The notes: generated by a model from the letters alone, not told the origin. DNA of 64,000 nucleotides from Pseudomonas sp. R84 (GCF_009834515.1 NZ_CP019426.1:2221501-2285500); one strand, 5' to 3'; shown: positions 55,301 to 64,000, counted from the first letter of the stretch. Made by a program: numbers and translations.

Positions 55301-55580
55301 GGAAGGCGCGGACGGTTTTCGCGCGGTCTTCCGGCGGCAGCAGATCGAGGTATTCCAGATCTTCGGGCAGCGGTTGCCGAGGATCGAAGCCGAACAATGC
55401 CTGGGTGCCACGCGACCAACTGATCTGCCCGCGCTCGATGTCCCAATACCAGGCGCCGAGCCGCGCGCCGTTGAGCGCCGCCAGCAATTGCGGCGCACTC
55501 TCCCAGCTCTGCTCGGAATGTCGCGGGTCAATCGCCTGAATACGCGGCATCGGCGGAATTCGGTCAACAGATTTCGGCAT
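52302..55580 (-). CDS. Multi-PAS GGDEF-EAL cyclic-di-GMP enzyme
   Basis: 1092-residue soluble signalling protein with no membrane helix. Five PAS/PAC modules are recognisable, near 30-150, 160-280, 290-410, 415-530 and 540-650, by repeats such as LFHLCPNMVLLTRQEDGLI and AFHSSPDAITITERDTGRYL. GGDEF follows with RLGGDEFVVLL (about residue 737) and an RMED inhibitory-site pattern five residues before it. The EAL domain has GAEALVRWNHPE (about 870). Both catalytic motifs are intact, so synthesis and breakdown of c-di-GMP are both possible. ATG 55580; ATG 55550 is an alternative. Confidence 0.92.
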   Translation of the reverse strand: MPKSVDRIPPMPRIQAIDPRHSEQSWESAPQLLAALNGARLGAWYWDIERGQISWSRGTQALFGFDPRQPLPEDLEYLDLLPPEDRAKTVRAFHAVIAGAPLEQAMHHRIRWPDGSLHWLEISGSLLPDKHGRPRMIGVIREITHQRQREQALSSSEKRFATLFHLCPNMVLLTRQEDGLISEANQYFESLFGWPVQSAIGRTTLELGLWVHPEQRAELVKKTNTKGELISMEVQFRASNGQIHDGILSAQKVELEGQPYLLSTFLDTTERKAAEHALKDSQERLDLALDSAQLGTWDWHIPSGMLYGSARAAQLHGLEPKPFHESFDEFFEGVPGEERDSMRDAYRSLREGPAGNYQLTYRVQLPDGSSRYLESRARLYRDDNGAPLRMAGTLLDITDQVEREQRLVASEEKFATLFQVSPDPICVTRQDSGEFIEINNSFTQTFGWSAPDVIGHTAEEIGLWDASAKSLQRIERVIREQGLSNVAIIVQHKDGQSLTCVISSRQISVGDQPCIVTTLRDITQQQRSEAALKASEEKFAKAFHSSPDAITITERDTGRYLEVNDGFCRLTGYRAEEVVGKTVYQVGIWAEEKQRSALLAELQIKGRVHHQEMLGRNKRGEMLTVEVSVEPITLNETACLLLTARDVSLLKNAEAQIRHLAYHDPLTNLPNRALLMDRLSQQIALLKRHNLRGALLFLDLDHFKHINDSLGHPVGDTVLKIITARLEASVRMEDTVARLGGDEFVVLLSGLEGSRNEVSAQVRNLADTLRELLSEPMFLDGQRLQVTPSIGVALIPDHGSTPTDLLKRADIALYRAKDSGRNTTQMYHNTMQKAASERLRMETDLRLALSRGEFNVHFQPQVDARDNRIIGAEALVRWNHPELGAQSPTEFIKVLEDSGLILEVGTWILDEACNAFKQLIALKLVDPLNFSLCVNISPRQFRQNDFVERVEHSMSSHGLPCSLLKLEITEGIVIQNLEDTISKMRRLKKLGVSFAMDDFGTGYSSLTYLKRLPLDTLKIDQSFIRDATTDPNDAEIIRAIVAMARSLELEVIAEGVETPEQLAFLQGLGCHLYQGYLHSRPVALEDLKKLLP

Positions 55581-55654
55581 TGTGGACAGGCCTTGAGCTG
55601 ATGGTGGCGTTAGGCACAGGGGTAGCGGCTCTATAGGAGTAGCACAAGTTGGCC

Positions 55655-56539
55655 TTAAGTCCCTGGCAGATCGATTTGTGCATCCAGCAAGGCCATAAAT
55701 GCTCTTGCCGCATTCGATAGCGTCCGTTCAGTGTGCAGGATATAGCCTAGCTGGCGACTGAGCTGTATGCCCGGCAATACGATGCTTGCCACCTGTTCGT
55801 CGAGCATGGTGCGTGGCAGAACGCTCCAGGCCAGACCGATGGAGACCATCATCTTGATGGTTTCCAGGTAATTGGTGCTCATGGCGATGTTCGGCGTCAG
55901 TCCCTGGGCCTCGAACAGGCGTTGGACAATATGGTGGGTAAAGGTGTTGCCGCCGGGGAAAACTGCCGGATGACCGGCAATGTCCGCCAGACTGACGGCT
56001 CCGTTATTGATCAGCGAATGCTCGGGCGCGACCACGAAATCCAGCGGGTCGTCCCACACTGGCTTGGCTTTGACCAGTGCGTGAGGCTCCGGCGCCAGGG
56101 TAATGACCGCCAATTCGGCGCGGCCGTGGAGTATTTCTTCGTAGGCCACTTCCGAATCGAGGAACTGTATATCCAGCGCCACCCGTGGGTAACGGCGGGT
56201 GAACTCCCTTAAAAGTGGCGGCAAACGGTGCAAGCCGATGTGGTGACTGGTGGCCAGGGTCAGGCGCCCACTGACTTCACCGGTGAGGTTGGTCAGCGCG
56301 CGGCGGGTGTCATCCAGCACGTTGAGTATCTGGTAAGCCCGTGGCAACAAGGCGCGACCCGCTTCGGTCAGGCCGACTTCACGGCCCAGCCGATCGAACA
56401 GGCGCACCTTCAATTGCTGTTCCAGCCCGGCGATGCGTTTGCTGATCGCCGGCTGCGTCAGGTGCAGCCGTTCGCCGGCGCCGGAGAAGCTGCCGGTCTC
56501 GGCAATCGCGATAAACGCGTTGAGGTTGGCCAGATCCAT
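55655..56539 (-). CDS. LysR-type regulator divergent from leuC
   Basis: 294-residue LysR protein. The helix-turn-helix is in the first 60 residues (NLNAFIAIAETGSFSGAGER, LTQPAISKRIAGLEQQL). The effector domain follows from about 90 (GRLTLATSHHIGLHRLPPLL). ATG 56539 is chosen as the conserved LysR start MDLANLNAFI; the upstream ATG adds ten unrelated residues. Divergent transcription from leuC with a 140-base gap suggests it controls leuCD or responds to a leucine-pathway metabolite. That is context-based inference. Confidence 0.88.
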   Translation of the reverse strand: MDLANLNAFIAIAETGSFSGAGERLHLTQPAISKRIAGLEQQLKVRLFDRLGREVGLTEAGRALLPRAYQILNVLDDTRRALTNLTGEVSGRLTLATSHHIGLHRLPPLLREFTRRYPRVALDIQFLDSEVAYEEILHGRAELAVITLAPEPHALVKAKPVWDDPLDFVVAPEHSLINNGAVSLADIAGHPAVFPGGNTFTHHIVQRLFEAQGLTPNIAMSTNYLETIKMMVSIGLAWSVLPRTMLDEQVASIVLPGIQLSRQLGYILHTERTLSNAARAFMALLDAQIDLPGT

Positions 56540-56679
56540 CGTCGTATTCCAGTTGGTTATCCAAAGCATAAAAAATATGAATTTGAGTTATTTAATCTAA
56601 CCCCATAGGATCGGCCTCACAAGCCAAAGGGTTATTGATAAGCCCAGGGCATAGAAACAAGCTGATGAGGAACCGTCTG

Positions 56680-58098
56680 ATGGCCGGCAAAACGCTCTAC
56701 GACAAGCTCTGGGATTCGCATTTGGTCAAGCAGCGCGACGATGGCTCGGCGCTGATCTATATCGATCGTCACATCATTCACGAAGTGACCTCGCCGCAAG
56801 CCTTCGAAGGCCTGCGTCTGGCCGGGCGCAAGCCTTGGCGCATCGATGCCAACATCGCGACCCCGGACCACAACGTACCGACCACCCCGGAGCGCAAGGG
56901 CGGCATTGAAGCCATTGCCGATCAGGTCTCGCGTTTGCAGGTTCAGACCCTCGATGACAACTGTGATGAATACGGCATCGTCGAATTCAAGATGAACGAC
57001 GTGCGCCAAGGCATCGTCCACGTGATCAGCCCGGAGCAGGGCGCAACCTTGCCGGGGATGACCGTGGTCTGCGGCGACTCGCACACCTCGACCCACGGCG
57101 CCTTCGGCGCTCTGGCTCACGGTATCGGCACTTCCGAGGTCGAGCACGTGCTCGCCACCCAGTGCCTGGTCGCGAAGAAAATGAAAAACATGCTGGTGCG
57201 CGTTGAAGGGCAACTGCCGTTCGGCGTGACCGCCAAGGACATCGTCCTCGCGGTGATCGGCAAGATCGGCACCGCCGGCGGCAATGGCCACGCCATCGAG
57301 TTCGCTGGCAGCGCGATCCGCGACTTGTCCGTCGAAGGCCGCATGACCATCTGCAACATGTCCATCGAAGCCGGCGCCCGCGTTGGCCTGGTGGCAGCGG
57401 ATCAGAAGACCGTCGACTATGTGAAGGGCCGTCCATTCGCCCCGAAAGGCGCGGAATGGGACATGGCCGTCGAAGCCTGGAAAGACCTGGTCTCCGACGC
57501 TGACGCCAAGTTCGACACCGTGGTTGAGCTCGACGCTGCGCAGATCAAGCCGCAAGTCAGCTGGGGTACTTCCCCGGAAATGGTTCTGGCCGTTGATCAG
57601 AACGTGCCGGACCCGGCCAAAGAAATGGACCTGGTCAAGCGCGACTCGATCGTCCGTGCCTTGAAATACATGGGTTTGACCGCCAATCAGGCGATCACCG
57701 ACATTCAATTGGATCGCGTGTTCATCGGTTCCTGCACCAACTCGCGGATCGAAGACTTGCGCGCTGCTGCCGTCATTGCCAAGGGCCGCAAAGTCGCTTC
57801 GACCATCAAGCAAGCGATCGTGGTGCCGGGCTCGGGTCTGGTCAAGGCTCAGGCAGAAGCCGAAGGTCTCGACAAGATTTTCCTCGAAGCCGGTTTCGAA
57901 TGGCGTGAGCCGGGTTGCTCGATGTGCCTGGCGATGAACCCGGACCGTTTGGAGTCCGGCGAGCATTGCGCCTCGACCTCCAACCGTAACTTCGAAGGCC
58001 GTCAGGGCGCCGGTGGCCGTACCCACCTCGTCAGCCCGGCCATGGCGGCGGCGGCAGCGGTGAACGGTCGTTTCATCGACGTTCGTGAATTGATTTAA
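56680..58098 (+). CDS. leuC: LeuC, isopropylmalate isomerase large subunit
   Basis: 472-residue aconitase-family enzyme which, with LeuD, interconverts 2- and 3-isopropylmalate in leucine synthesis. The 4Fe-4S ligands are Cys352 in [13 protein letters not shown] and Cys413 and Cys416 in [11 protein letters not shown]. Other blocks are [13 protein letters not shown] and [17 protein letters not shown] 56680 follows GAGGAA and gives [15 protein letters not shown], the family start; an in-frame ATG 45 bases earlier is rejected. leuD follows after 11 bases. Confidence 0.97.
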   Translation: MAGKTLYDKLWDSHLVKQRDDGSALIYIDRHIIHEVTSPQAFEGLRLAGRKPWRIDANIATPDHNVPTTPERKGGIEAIADQVSRLQVQTLDDNCDEYGIVEFKMNDVRQGIVHVISPEQGATLPGMTVVCGDSHTSTHGAFGALAHGIGTSEVEHVLATQCLVAKKMKNMLVRVEGQLPFGVTAKDIVLAVIGKIGTAGGNGHAIEFAGSAIRDLSVEGRMTICNMSIEAGARVGLVAADQKTVDYVKGRPFAPKGAEWDMAVEAWKDLVSDADAKFDTVVELDAAQIKPQVSWGTSPEMVLAVDQNVPDPAKEMDLVKRDSIVRALKYMGLTANQAITDIQLDRVFIGSCTNSRIEDLRAAAVIAKGRKVASTIKQAIVVPGSGLVKAQAEAEGLDKIFLEAGFEWREPGCSMCLAMNPDRLESGEHCASTSNRNFEGRQGAGGRTHLVSPAMAAAAAVNGRFIDVRELI

Positions 58099-58109
58099 AG
58101 GAGCGCAGC

Positions 58110-58754
58110 ATGAAAGCTTTTACTCAGCACACTGGTCTTGTCGCGCCTTTGGATCGTGCCAACGTCGACACCGATCAGATCATTCCAAAGCAGTTCTTGA
58201 AGTCGATCAAGCGCACCGGTTTCGGTCCGAATCTGTTCGACGAGTGGCGTTACCTGGATGTCGGGCAACCGTATCAGGACAATTCCAAGCGTCCGCTGAA
58301 CAAGGACTTCGTCCTCAACGCCGAGCGTTATCAAGGCGCCAGCGTCTTGCTCGCTCGCGAGAACTTCGGTTGCGGCTCCAGCCGTGAACACGCGCCGTGG
58401 GCGCTGGAAGAATACGGTTTCCGCAGCATCATCGCGCCGAGCTACGCCGACATTTTCTTCAACAACAGCTTCAAGAACGGCTTGCTGCCAATCATCTTGA
58501 GCGATGCTGAAGTGGATGAATTGTTTAAGCAGGTTGAGGCCGAGCCGGGCTATCAATTGCAGGTCGATCTGCAAGCGCAGACTGTGACGCGTCCGGATGG
58601 CAAGGTGTATAGCTTTGAAATCGATGCGTTCCGCAAGCATTGCTTGTTGAACGGTCTGGACGATATCGGTTTGACCTTGCAGGACGGTGATGCGATTGCG
58701 ACGTTTGAGGCCAAGCATCGTGTGAGCCAGCCGTGGTTGTTCCGCGACGCGTAA
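58110..58754 (+). CDS. leuD: LeuD, isopropylmalate isomerase small subunit
   Basis: 214-residue swivel-domain partner of LeuC. Typical motifs are [29 protein letters not shown] and [20 protein letters not shown]. The ATG follows AAAGGAGCGCAGC. It is co-transcribed with leuC. A REPIN after the stop separates it from the methyltransferase and leuB. Confidence 0.97.
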   Translation: MKAFTQHTGLVAPLDRANVDTDQIIPKQFLKSIKRTGFGPNLFDEWRYLDVGQPYQDNSKRPLNKDFVLNAERYQGASVLLARENFGCGSSREHAPWALEEYGFRSIIAPSYADIFFNNSFKNGLLPIILSDAEVDELFKQVEAEPGYQLQVDLQAQTVTRPDGKVYSFEIDAFRKHCLLNGLDDIGLTLQDGDAIATFEAKHRVSQPWLFRDA

Positions 58755-58790
58755 GCAAGTTTTGAATTGATGCAGTTCAGGCTGGCCTCT

Positions 58791-58854
58791 TCGCGAGCAA
58801 GTTCGCTCCCACAGGGAATGCATTTCAAGTGTGGGAGCGAGCTTGCTCGCGAAG
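58791..58854. repeat. REPIN type B1 inside the leu cluster
   Basis: Inverted pair of TTCGCGAGCAAGTTCGCTCC elements between leuD and the methyltransferase gene. Both arms carry matching changes, so pairing is kept. Confidence 0.9.
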
Positions 58855-58891
58855 ACGGCAGCTCGAACAACACAAATATCAGGATGTGACC

Positions 58892-59659
58892 ATGACCAGC
58901 ACCGCCCAGCACACTCAGGTCGTACAAAAGCAATTCGGTGAGCAGGCCGCCGCCTACCTGAGCAGCGCTGTTCACGCGCAGGGCAGCGAATTCGCACTGC
59001 TACAGGCTGAGCTGGCCGGGCAGGGCAACGCCCGGGTACTGGATTTGGGGTGCGGCGCCGGTCACGTCAGTTTCCACGTCGCACCGCTGGTCGCGGAAGT
59101 GGTCGCCTACGACCTGTCGCAGCAAATGCTCGACGTGGTCGCCGCCGCTGCCGTTGATCGGGGGATGAGCAACATTGCCACGGTCAACGGCGCCGCCGAG
59201 CGTCTGCCGTTTGCCGATGGCGAGTTCGACTTCGTGTTCAGCCGTTATTCGGCGCATCACTGGAGCGATCTCGGCGTGGCCCTGCGTGAAGTGCGCCGGG
59301 TGCTGAAGCCGGGCGGTGTGGCGGCGTTCGTTGACGTGTTGTCACCGGGCAGCCCATTGTTCGACACTTACCTGCAAAGCGTCGAAGTGCTGCGCGACAC
59401 CAGCCACGTGCGCGATTATTCCGCCGCCGAATGGCTGCGTCAGGTCAGCGAGGCCGGTTTGCACGTGCGCAGCACCACCCGTCAGCGCCTGCGTCTGGAA
59501 TACACCAGTTGGGTTGAACGCATGCGCACACCGGAAGTGATGCGCGCCGCGATCCGCCAGTTGCAGCAGTCGATGGGCCACGAAGTGCGCGAATATTTCG
59601 AGATTGATGCCGACGGCTCGTTCAGTACAGATGTCATCGTGCTGATGGCCGAGCGATAA
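58892..59659 (+). CDS. Class I SAM-dependent methyltransferase (UbiE-like)
   Basis: 255-residue methyltransferase. SAM-binding motif I is VLDLGCGAGHVSFHVAPLVA, motif II is in LPFADGEFDFVFSRYSAHHW, and a post-motif follows (VLKPGGVAAFVDVLSPGSP). The ATG at 58892 lies 10 bases after AGGATG. It sits between leuD and leuB in a place conserved in pseudomonads. Substrate is unknown, and no link with leucine synthesis can be seen except location. An upstream frame that starts in the REPIN is rejected. Confidence 0.85.
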   Translation: MTSTAQHTQVVQKQFGEQAAAYLSSAVHAQGSEFALLQAELAGQGNARVLDLGCGAGHVSFHVAPLVAEVVAYDLSQQMLDVVAAAAVDRGMSNIATVNGAAERLPFADGEFDFVFSRYSAHHWSDLGVALREVRRVLKPGGVAAFVDVLSPGSPLFDTYLQSVEVLRDTSHVRDYSAAEWLRQVSEAGLHVRSTTRQRLRLEYTSWVERMRTPEVMRAAIRQLQQSMGHEVREYFEIDADGSFSTDVIVLMAER

Positions 59660-59713
59660 GAATTTTTCCGGGCGCGTCTAATATGGCGCACCGACTGAAG
59701 ACACGAGGAAAGC

Positions 59714-60796
59714 ATGAGCAAGCAGATTCTGATTCTCCCAGGTGACGGTATTGGTCCGGAAATCATGGCCGAAGCGGTCAAGGTTCTTACACTTGCCAAC
59801 GACAAGTACAGCCTGGGTTTCGAGCTGAGTCATGACGTGATCGGTGGCGCCGCCATCGACAAGCACGGCGTGCCGCTGGCCGACGAAACCCTCGACCGCG
59901 CTCGTGCTGCCGATGCTGTGCTGCTGGGCGCTGTGGGTGGTCCGAAATGGGACACCATCGAGCGTGACATCCGCCCTGAGCGTGGTCTGCTGAAAATCCG
60001 TGCGCAACTGGGCCTGTTCGGCAACCTGCGTCCGGCGATCCTGTACCCGCAACTGGCCGACGCTTCGAGCCTTAAGCCGGAAATCGTCGCTGGTCTGGAC
60101 ATCCTGATCGTCCGTGAGCTGACCGGCGGCATCTACTTCGGCGCGCCGCGCGGCACCCGCACTCTGGATAACGGCGAGCGTCAGTCCTACGACACGCTGC
60201 CTTACAGCGAAAGCGAAATCCGCCGCATCGCCCGCGTCGGTTTCGACATGGCCATGGTTCGCGGCAAGAAACTCTGCTCGGTGGACAAAGCCAACGTGCT
60301 GGCGTCCAGCCAACTGTGGCGTGAAATTGTTGAAGAAGTAGCGAAAGACTATCCAGAAGTCGAACTCAGCCACATGTACGTCGACAACGCCGCGATGCAA
60401 CTGGTGCGCGCGCCGAAGCAGTTCGACGTGATCGTCACCGACAACATGTTCGGCGACATTCTGTCCGACGAAGCGTCGATGCTCACCGGTTCCATCGGCA
60501 TGCTGCCGTCGGCCTCGCTGGATTCCAACAACAAGGGCATGTACGAGCCTTGCCACGGTTCCGCTCCGGACATCGCCGGTAAAGGCATTGCCAACCCGCT
60601 GGCAACCATTTTGTCGGTGTCGATGATGCTGCGTTACAGCTTCAATCTGCATGACGCGGCTGATGCCATCGAGAAAGCCGTCAGCGTCGTGCTGGATCAA
60701 GGCCTGCGCACTGGCGACATCTATTCGGCCGGTTGCAGCAAAGTCGGTACGCAGGAAATGGGCGACGCAGTAGTCGCCGCGCTGCGGAATCTGTAA
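59714..60796 (+). CDS. leuB: LeuB, 3-isopropylmalate dehydrogenase
   Basis: 360-residue NAD-dependent decarboxylating dehydrogenase, third step of leucine synthesis. Motifs are [35 protein letters not shown], the catalytic Tyr block in [33 protein letters not shown] and [16 protein letters not shown]. The ATG follows CGAGGAAAGC. asd begins 66 bases downstream on the same strand and may share transcription. Confidence 0.97.
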   Translation: MSKQILILPGDGIGPEIMAEAVKVLTLANDKYSLGFELSHDVIGGAAIDKHGVPLADETLDRARAADAVLLGAVGGPKWDTIERDIRPERGLLKIRAQLGLFGNLRPAILYPQLADASSLKPEIVAGLDILIVRELTGGIYFGAPRGTRTLDNGERQSYDTLPYSESEIRRIARVGFDMAMVRGKKLCSVDKANVLASSQLWREIVEEVAKDYPEVELSHMYVDNAAMQLVRAPKQFDVIVTDNMFGDILSDEASMLTGSIGMLPSASLDSNNKGMYEPCHGSAPDIAGKGIANPLATILSVSMMLRYSFNLHDAADAIEKAVSVVLDQGLRTGDIYSAGCSKVGTQEMGDAVVAALRNL

Positions 60797-60862
60797 TCTC
60801 TCGGGCCCGCTGCGAAATTCAATACAAAGCAGCGGCCCACTTTTCAAGAAGGTGTAGTTGCG

Positions 60863-61975
60863 ATGAAACGTGTAGGTCTGATCGGTTGGCGCGGGATGGT
60901 CGGTTCCGTGCTCATGCAGCGGATGCTGGAAGAGCAGGATTTCGATCTAATCGAGCCGGTGTTTTTCACCACGTCCAACGTCGGTGGCCAAGGCCCGTCC
61001 GTGGGCAAGGACATTGCTCCGCTCAAGGATGCTTACAGCATTGATGAGCTGAAGACCCTCGACGTGATTCTGACCTGCCAGGGCGGCGACTACACCAGCG
61101 AAGTGTTCCCGAAACTGCGCGAAGCCGGCTGGCAGGGTTACTGGATCGACGCGGCCTCGAGCCTGCGCATGAACGATGACGCGGTGATCATTCTCGATCC
61201 CGTCAACCGCAAGGTCATCGACCAGCAGCTCGACGCGGGCACCAAGAACTACATCGGCGGCAACTGCACCGTCAGCCTGATGCTGATGGGCCTGGGCGGT
61301 CTGTTCGAAGCCGGTCTGGTCGAGTGGATGAGCGCCATGACCTATCAGGCGGCCTCCGGTGCCGGCGCGCAGAACATGCGTGAACTGATCAAGCAAATGG
61401 GCGCAACCCACGCCGCTGTCGCCGATCAACTGGCCGATCCTGCCAGCGCGATCCTCGACATCGACCGTCGCGTAGCGGATGCCATGCGCAGCGAAGCGTA
61501 CCCGACCGAAAACTTCGGTGTGCCGCTGGCCGGCAGCCTGATCCCGTGGATCGACAAGGAACTGCCGAACGGCCAGAGCCGCGAAGAGTGGAAAGCTCAG
61601 GCCGAGACCAACAAGATTCTCGGTCGCTTCAAGAGCCCGATCCCGGTCGACGGCATCTGCGTGCGCATCGGCGCCATGCGCTGCCACAGCCAGGCGCTGA
61701 CCATCAAGCTGAACAAAGACGTACCGATCGCCGATATCGAAGGGCTGATCAGCCAGCACAACCCTTGGGTCAAGCTGGTCCCGAACCAGCGCGAAATCAG
61801 CATGCAGGAGCTGAGTCCGACCAAGGTCACCGGCACCCTGAATGTTCCGGTGGGTCGTCTGCGCAAGCTGAACATGGGTTCGCAATTCGTCGGTGCTTTC
61901 ACCGTCGGCGACCAACTGCTGTGGGGTGCGGCCGAACCGCTGCGTCGCATGCTGCGGATTTTGCTTGAGCGTTGA
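60863..61975 (+). CDS. asd: Asd, aspartate-semialdehyde dehydrogenase
   Basis: 370-residue enzyme making aspartate semialdehyde for lysine, threonine, methionine and cell wall synthesis. The N-terminus [20 protein letters not shown] binds NADP. The catalytic Cys135 is in [14 protein letters not shown], and the catalytic His is in [15 protein letters not shown]. The length and the N-terminus match the Gram-negative Asd type. Its stop is followed by a terminator and a REPIN. A paralog without the active Cys follows at 62226. Confidence 0.97.
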   Translation: MKRVGLIGWRGMVGSVLMQRMLEEQDFDLIEPVFFTTSNVGGQGPSVGKDIAPLKDAYSIDELKTLDVILTCQGGDYTSEVFPKLREAGWQGYWIDAASSLRMNDDAVIILDPVNRKVIDQQLDAGTKNYIGGNCTVSLMLMGLGGLFEAGLVEWMSAMTYQAASGAGAQNMRELIKQMGATHAAVADQLADPASAILDIDRRVADAMRSEAYPTENFGVPLAGSLIPWIDKELPNGQSREEWKAQAETNKILGRFKSPIPVDGICVRIGAMRCHSQALTIKLNKDVPIADIEGLISQHNPWVKLVPNQREISMQELSPTKVTGTLNVPVGRLRKLNMGSQFVGAFTVGDQLLWGAAEPLRRMLRILLER

Positions 61976-61994
61976 TCGTTTGCGGCAATGAAAG

Positions 61995-62028
61995 AGCCCG
62001 TGCCTTGTGAGAGGTGCGGGTTTTTTTA
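61995..62028 (+). terminator. Terminator of asd
   Basis: AGCCCGTGCC and GGTGCGGGTT form a stem with two G-T pairs, followed by a run of seven T. Confidence 0.8.
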
Positions 62029-62062
62029 TGCCTTGGATTTCTCGGTTGCCTAGTCTGGCCCC

Positions 62063-62128
62063 TTCGCGAGCAGGCTCGCTCCCACAGGGGGAATGCATTT
62101 CAAATGTGGGAGCGAGCCTGCTCGCGAA
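62063..62128. repeat. REPIN type B1
   Basis: Inverted pair of TTCGCGAGCAGGCTCGCTCC elements between asd and its paralog. Inner loop GAATGCATTTCAA resembles that of the copy at 58791, pointing to a shared whole-REPIN origin. Confidence 0.92.
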
Positions 62129-62225
62129 GAGGCCGGTCCAGACACCGCAAATCCCGGCAGAAATTGCCTGTGCGCCAGTCACCCGGTAAAGTGCCGCTCC
62201 CCCCGTTTCGCCAGAGGCTCGCACC

Positions 62226-63236
62226 ATGACCCAGACCCTAGATATTGCCGTGATCGGCGCCACCGGTACTGTCGGCGAAACCCTCGTACAGATTCTCGAA
62301 GAGCGCAGCTTCCCGGTCGGCACCCTGCACCTGCTGGCGAGCAGCGAATCCGCCGGCAGCTCGGTGCTGTACCGCAACAAGAACGTGCGCGTTCGCGAAG
62401 TCGACGAGTTCGATTTCAGCAAGGTCAAACTGGTGTTCTTCGCCGCCGGCCCGGCCATTACCCTGAGTTACGCCGCCCGTGCCCACGCTGCCGGCTGCTC
62501 GCTGATCGACCTGTCCGGCGCCTTGCCGGCCGATCAAGCGCCGCAAGTGGTACCGGAAGCCAACGCCGAAGTGCTCGCTGGTTTGAAAGCACCGTTCCAG
62601 GTCAGCAGCCCGAGCCCGTCGGCTACTTCGCTGGCCGTGGTACTGGCGCCGCTGCTCGATCTCATTGACCTGCAATACGTCAATGTCACCGCCAATCTGG
62701 CCGTTTCCGCCCAGGGTCGCGAAGCCGTTTCCGAGCTGGCGCGGCAGACCGCCGAGCTGTTGAACATGCGCCCGCTGGAGCCGACTTTCTTTGATCGGCA
62801 GATGGCGTTCAACTTGCTGGCTCAGGTCGGCACGCCCGACGCGCAGGGCCATACGCTGCTGGAAAAACGTCTGGTGCGCGAGTTGCGTCAGGTGCTGGCC
62901 AAGCCTTTATTAAAGATTTCCGCAACTTGCGTTCAAGCCCCGGTGTTTTTTGGCGATAGCTTTAGCGTGACCTTGCAGTCAACGTCGGCTGTCGACCTGG
63001 CGAAAGTCAACGCTGCACTCGAAGATGCGCCGGGTATCGAGCTGGTCGAAGCCGGTGATTACCCGACTGCAGTCGGTGACGCGGTAGGGCAGGATGTTGT
63101 CTATGTCGGTCGCGTGCGCAGTGGTGTCGACGACCCGGCGGAACTAAATCTGTGGCTGACGTCAGATAACGTACGCAAAGGCGCGGCCCTTAACGCTGTG
63201 CAGGTGGCTGAATTGTTGATAAAAGACCTGCTGTAA
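62226..63236 (+). CDS. usg: Asd-like (Usg-type) protein lacking the catalytic cysteine
   Basis: 336-residue paralog of aspartate-semialdehyde dehydrogenase. The NADP-binding start IAVIGATGTVGETLVQILEE is intact. Where Asd carries the N-C-T active site, this protein reads VSSPSPSATSLAVVLAPL, with no Cys, so dehydrogenase activity is not expected. Usg proteins of E. coli have the same loss. ATG 62226 follows AGAGGCTCGCACC. It sits between asd and fimV as in other pseudomonads. Role unknown. Confidence 0.87.
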   Translation: MTQTLDIAVIGATGTVGETLVQILEERSFPVGTLHLLASSESAGSSVLYRNKNVRVREVDEFDFSKVKLVFFAAGPAITLSYAARAHAAGCSLIDLSGALPADQAPQVVPEANAEVLAGLKAPFQVSSPSPSATSLAVVLAPLLDLIDLQYVNVTANLAVSAQGREAVSELARQTAELLNMRPLEPTFFDRQMAFNLLAQVGTPDAQGHTLLEKRLVRELRQVLAKPLLKISATCVQAPVFFGDSFSVTLQSTSAVDLAKVNAALEDAPGIELVEAGDYPTAVGDAVGQDVVYVGRVRSGVDDPAELNLWLTSDNVRKGAALNAVQVAELLIKDLL

Positions 63237-63347
63237 AAGATACTTGGCAACAATTTGTCGACTGATTCTAGGTGAGCGCTATGCTTGCCCAGATTGATCG
63301 ATAACGTGTCACCCTCCGGGACATTCCGGGGCATCAAAGAAATGATC

Positions 63348-63375
63348 GCGCGCGACATCTGTCGTCGTCGCGCGC
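63348..63375 (+). other. GC-rich hairpin in the fimV leader
   Basis: GCGCGCGAC, a ten-base loop, GTCGCGCGC: a perfect 9-pair stem 70 bases before the fimV ATG, with no T run after it. It could act in the mRNA leader or as a protein site. The rest of the 208-base gap shows nothing else I can support. Confidence 0.4.
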
Positions 63376-63444
63376 AATGCCTTACGGCAGCGGTATTCAA
63401 CATCTTCTCGCTGGCCGAGGAACGTTCAAACAAAGGATGAGGCT

Positions 63445-64000
63445 ATGGTTCAAGTTCGCAAACTGGTGTTAGCAATAGCGGCCGCCTCGGCGCTGTCCTC
63501 CGGTATGGCGCATGCCCTCGGGCTCGGGGAGCTGACCCTGAAGTCGACCCTGAACCAGCCGCTGGTGGCTGAAATCGAGCTGCTCGACGTCAAGGATCTC
63601 ACCGCTGCCGAAGTGGTGCCGAGCCTGGCTTCACCTGAAGATTTTGCCAAGGCCGGCGTCGATCGCCAGGCCTTCCTCAATGACCTGACTTTCACTCCGG
63701 TGCTCAACGCCAGCGGCAAAAGCGTGCTGCGCGTGACGTCGAGCAAGCCGCTGTCGGAACCGATGGTGAAATTCCTCGTGCAGGTGATGTGGCCGAACGG
63801 CCGTCTGCTGCGCGACTACAGTGTGCTGCTCGATCCGTCGAAGTTCTCGCCGCAGACCGCTGACGCCGCCGCGCAACCGGCGCCGTCGCAGACCGTTGCT
63901 GCGCCGACTACTGGCGCCACGCACCCGACGCAGTACACCACCACGCCGCGCGATACCCTGTGGGAAATCGCCGCGAAGGCGCGTACCGGCGGTTCGGTGC
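63445..64000 (+). CDS. fimV: FimV, peptidoglycan-binding hub of polar assembly (3' end cut off)
   Basis: N-terminal 185 residues of FimV, a large inner-membrane protein needed for type IV pilus assembly and polar signalling. A signal peptide (MVQVRKLVLAIAAASALSSG, cleavage near AHA) is followed by the FimV N-domain (GLGELTLKSTLNQPLVAEIE to MVKFLVQVMWPNGRLLRDYS). The LysM domain begins TTTPRDTLWEIAAKA at the window edge. ATG 63445 follows AAGGATGAGGCT. The membrane helix, coiled coil and TPR C-domain lie outside the window. Confidence 0.93.
   Translation, partial: MVQVRKLVLAIAAASALSSGMAHALGLGELTLKSTLNQPLVAEIELLDVKDLTAAEVVPSLASPEDFAKAGVDRQAFLNDLTFTPVLNASGKSVLRVTSSKPLSEPMVKFLVQVMWPNGRLLRDYSVLLDPSKFSPQTADAAAQPAPSQTVAAPTTGATHPTQYTTTPRDTLWEIAAKARTGGSV

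Noticed and set aside
56632-58026. 464-codon open frame antisense to leuC
   Set aside because: Shadow of leuC; Val/Asp/His-rich with no family pattern.
7055-62128. CRISPR array
   Set aside because: Repeats are scattered inverted pairs at gene ends without regular spacers or cas genes; they are REPINs.

Overview
The window looks like chromosome from a Pseudomonas fluorescens-group bacterium. The evidence is GC-rich coding DNA, a complete pyoverdine maturation/export block, a Pseudomonas-type order uvrB - gltX - tRNA-Ala/Glu - dusC - ibpA - leuCDB - asd - asd-like - fimV, and thirteen paired REP palindromes (REPINs) of the types common in this group. Genus is secure from gene content; species is not determined.

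Region 1 (1-14000) is the periplasmic and export half of a pyoverdine locus: pvdE (cut by the window edge), pvdO, pvdN, pvdM, divergent pvdP, pvdRT-opmQ, then fpvI and pvdA. Five perfect iron-starvation sigma boxes (TAAAT-N16-CGT) sit in front of pvdE, pvdMNO, pvdP, pvdRT-opmQ and pvdA, so one sigma factor (PvdS) should fire the whole set. fpvI instead has a Fur-like site. pvdF and fpvR, which in P. aeruginosa lie inside this block, are absent from these positions.

Region 2 (14000-34400) is a mixed accessory stretch. It holds a Mg transporter gene mgtA with a long leader, mgtC, a Bvg/Roc-like two-component system with an added pseudo-receiver gene, an aldo-keto reductase, a decayed lysR-pirin-ycaC cluster in which only pirin is intact, and an MscS channel with a cyclic-nucleotide-binding-like domain. 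GNAT, exonuclease III-type and arylamine N-acetyltransferase genes follow. Then comes a compact three-gene PAAR / L,D-transpeptidase-like effector / secreted immunity cassette that reads as an orphan type VI secretion payload, and a purine permease with a perfect palindromic operator.

Region 3 (34400-47000) is mostly conserved core: aminotransferase, uvrB, an EmrAB-like pump, gltX, a tandemly duplicated tRNA-Ala/tRNA-Glu unit, a TetR-hydrolase-thioesterase group, dusC, and ibpA with a sigma-32 promoter and ROSE-like RNA thermometer.

Region 4 (47000-64000) holds a DUF1266 / J-domain-DUF805 fusion / HscC chaperone cluster, a five-PAS GGDEF-EAL protein, and the LysR-leuC-leuD-methyltransferase-leuB-asd-(asd-like)-fimV segment, with fimV cut by the right edge. 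The most promising less-described items are the PAAR effector cassette, the J-DUF805 fusion with HPE in place of HPD, the pseudo-receiver, and the mgtA leader.
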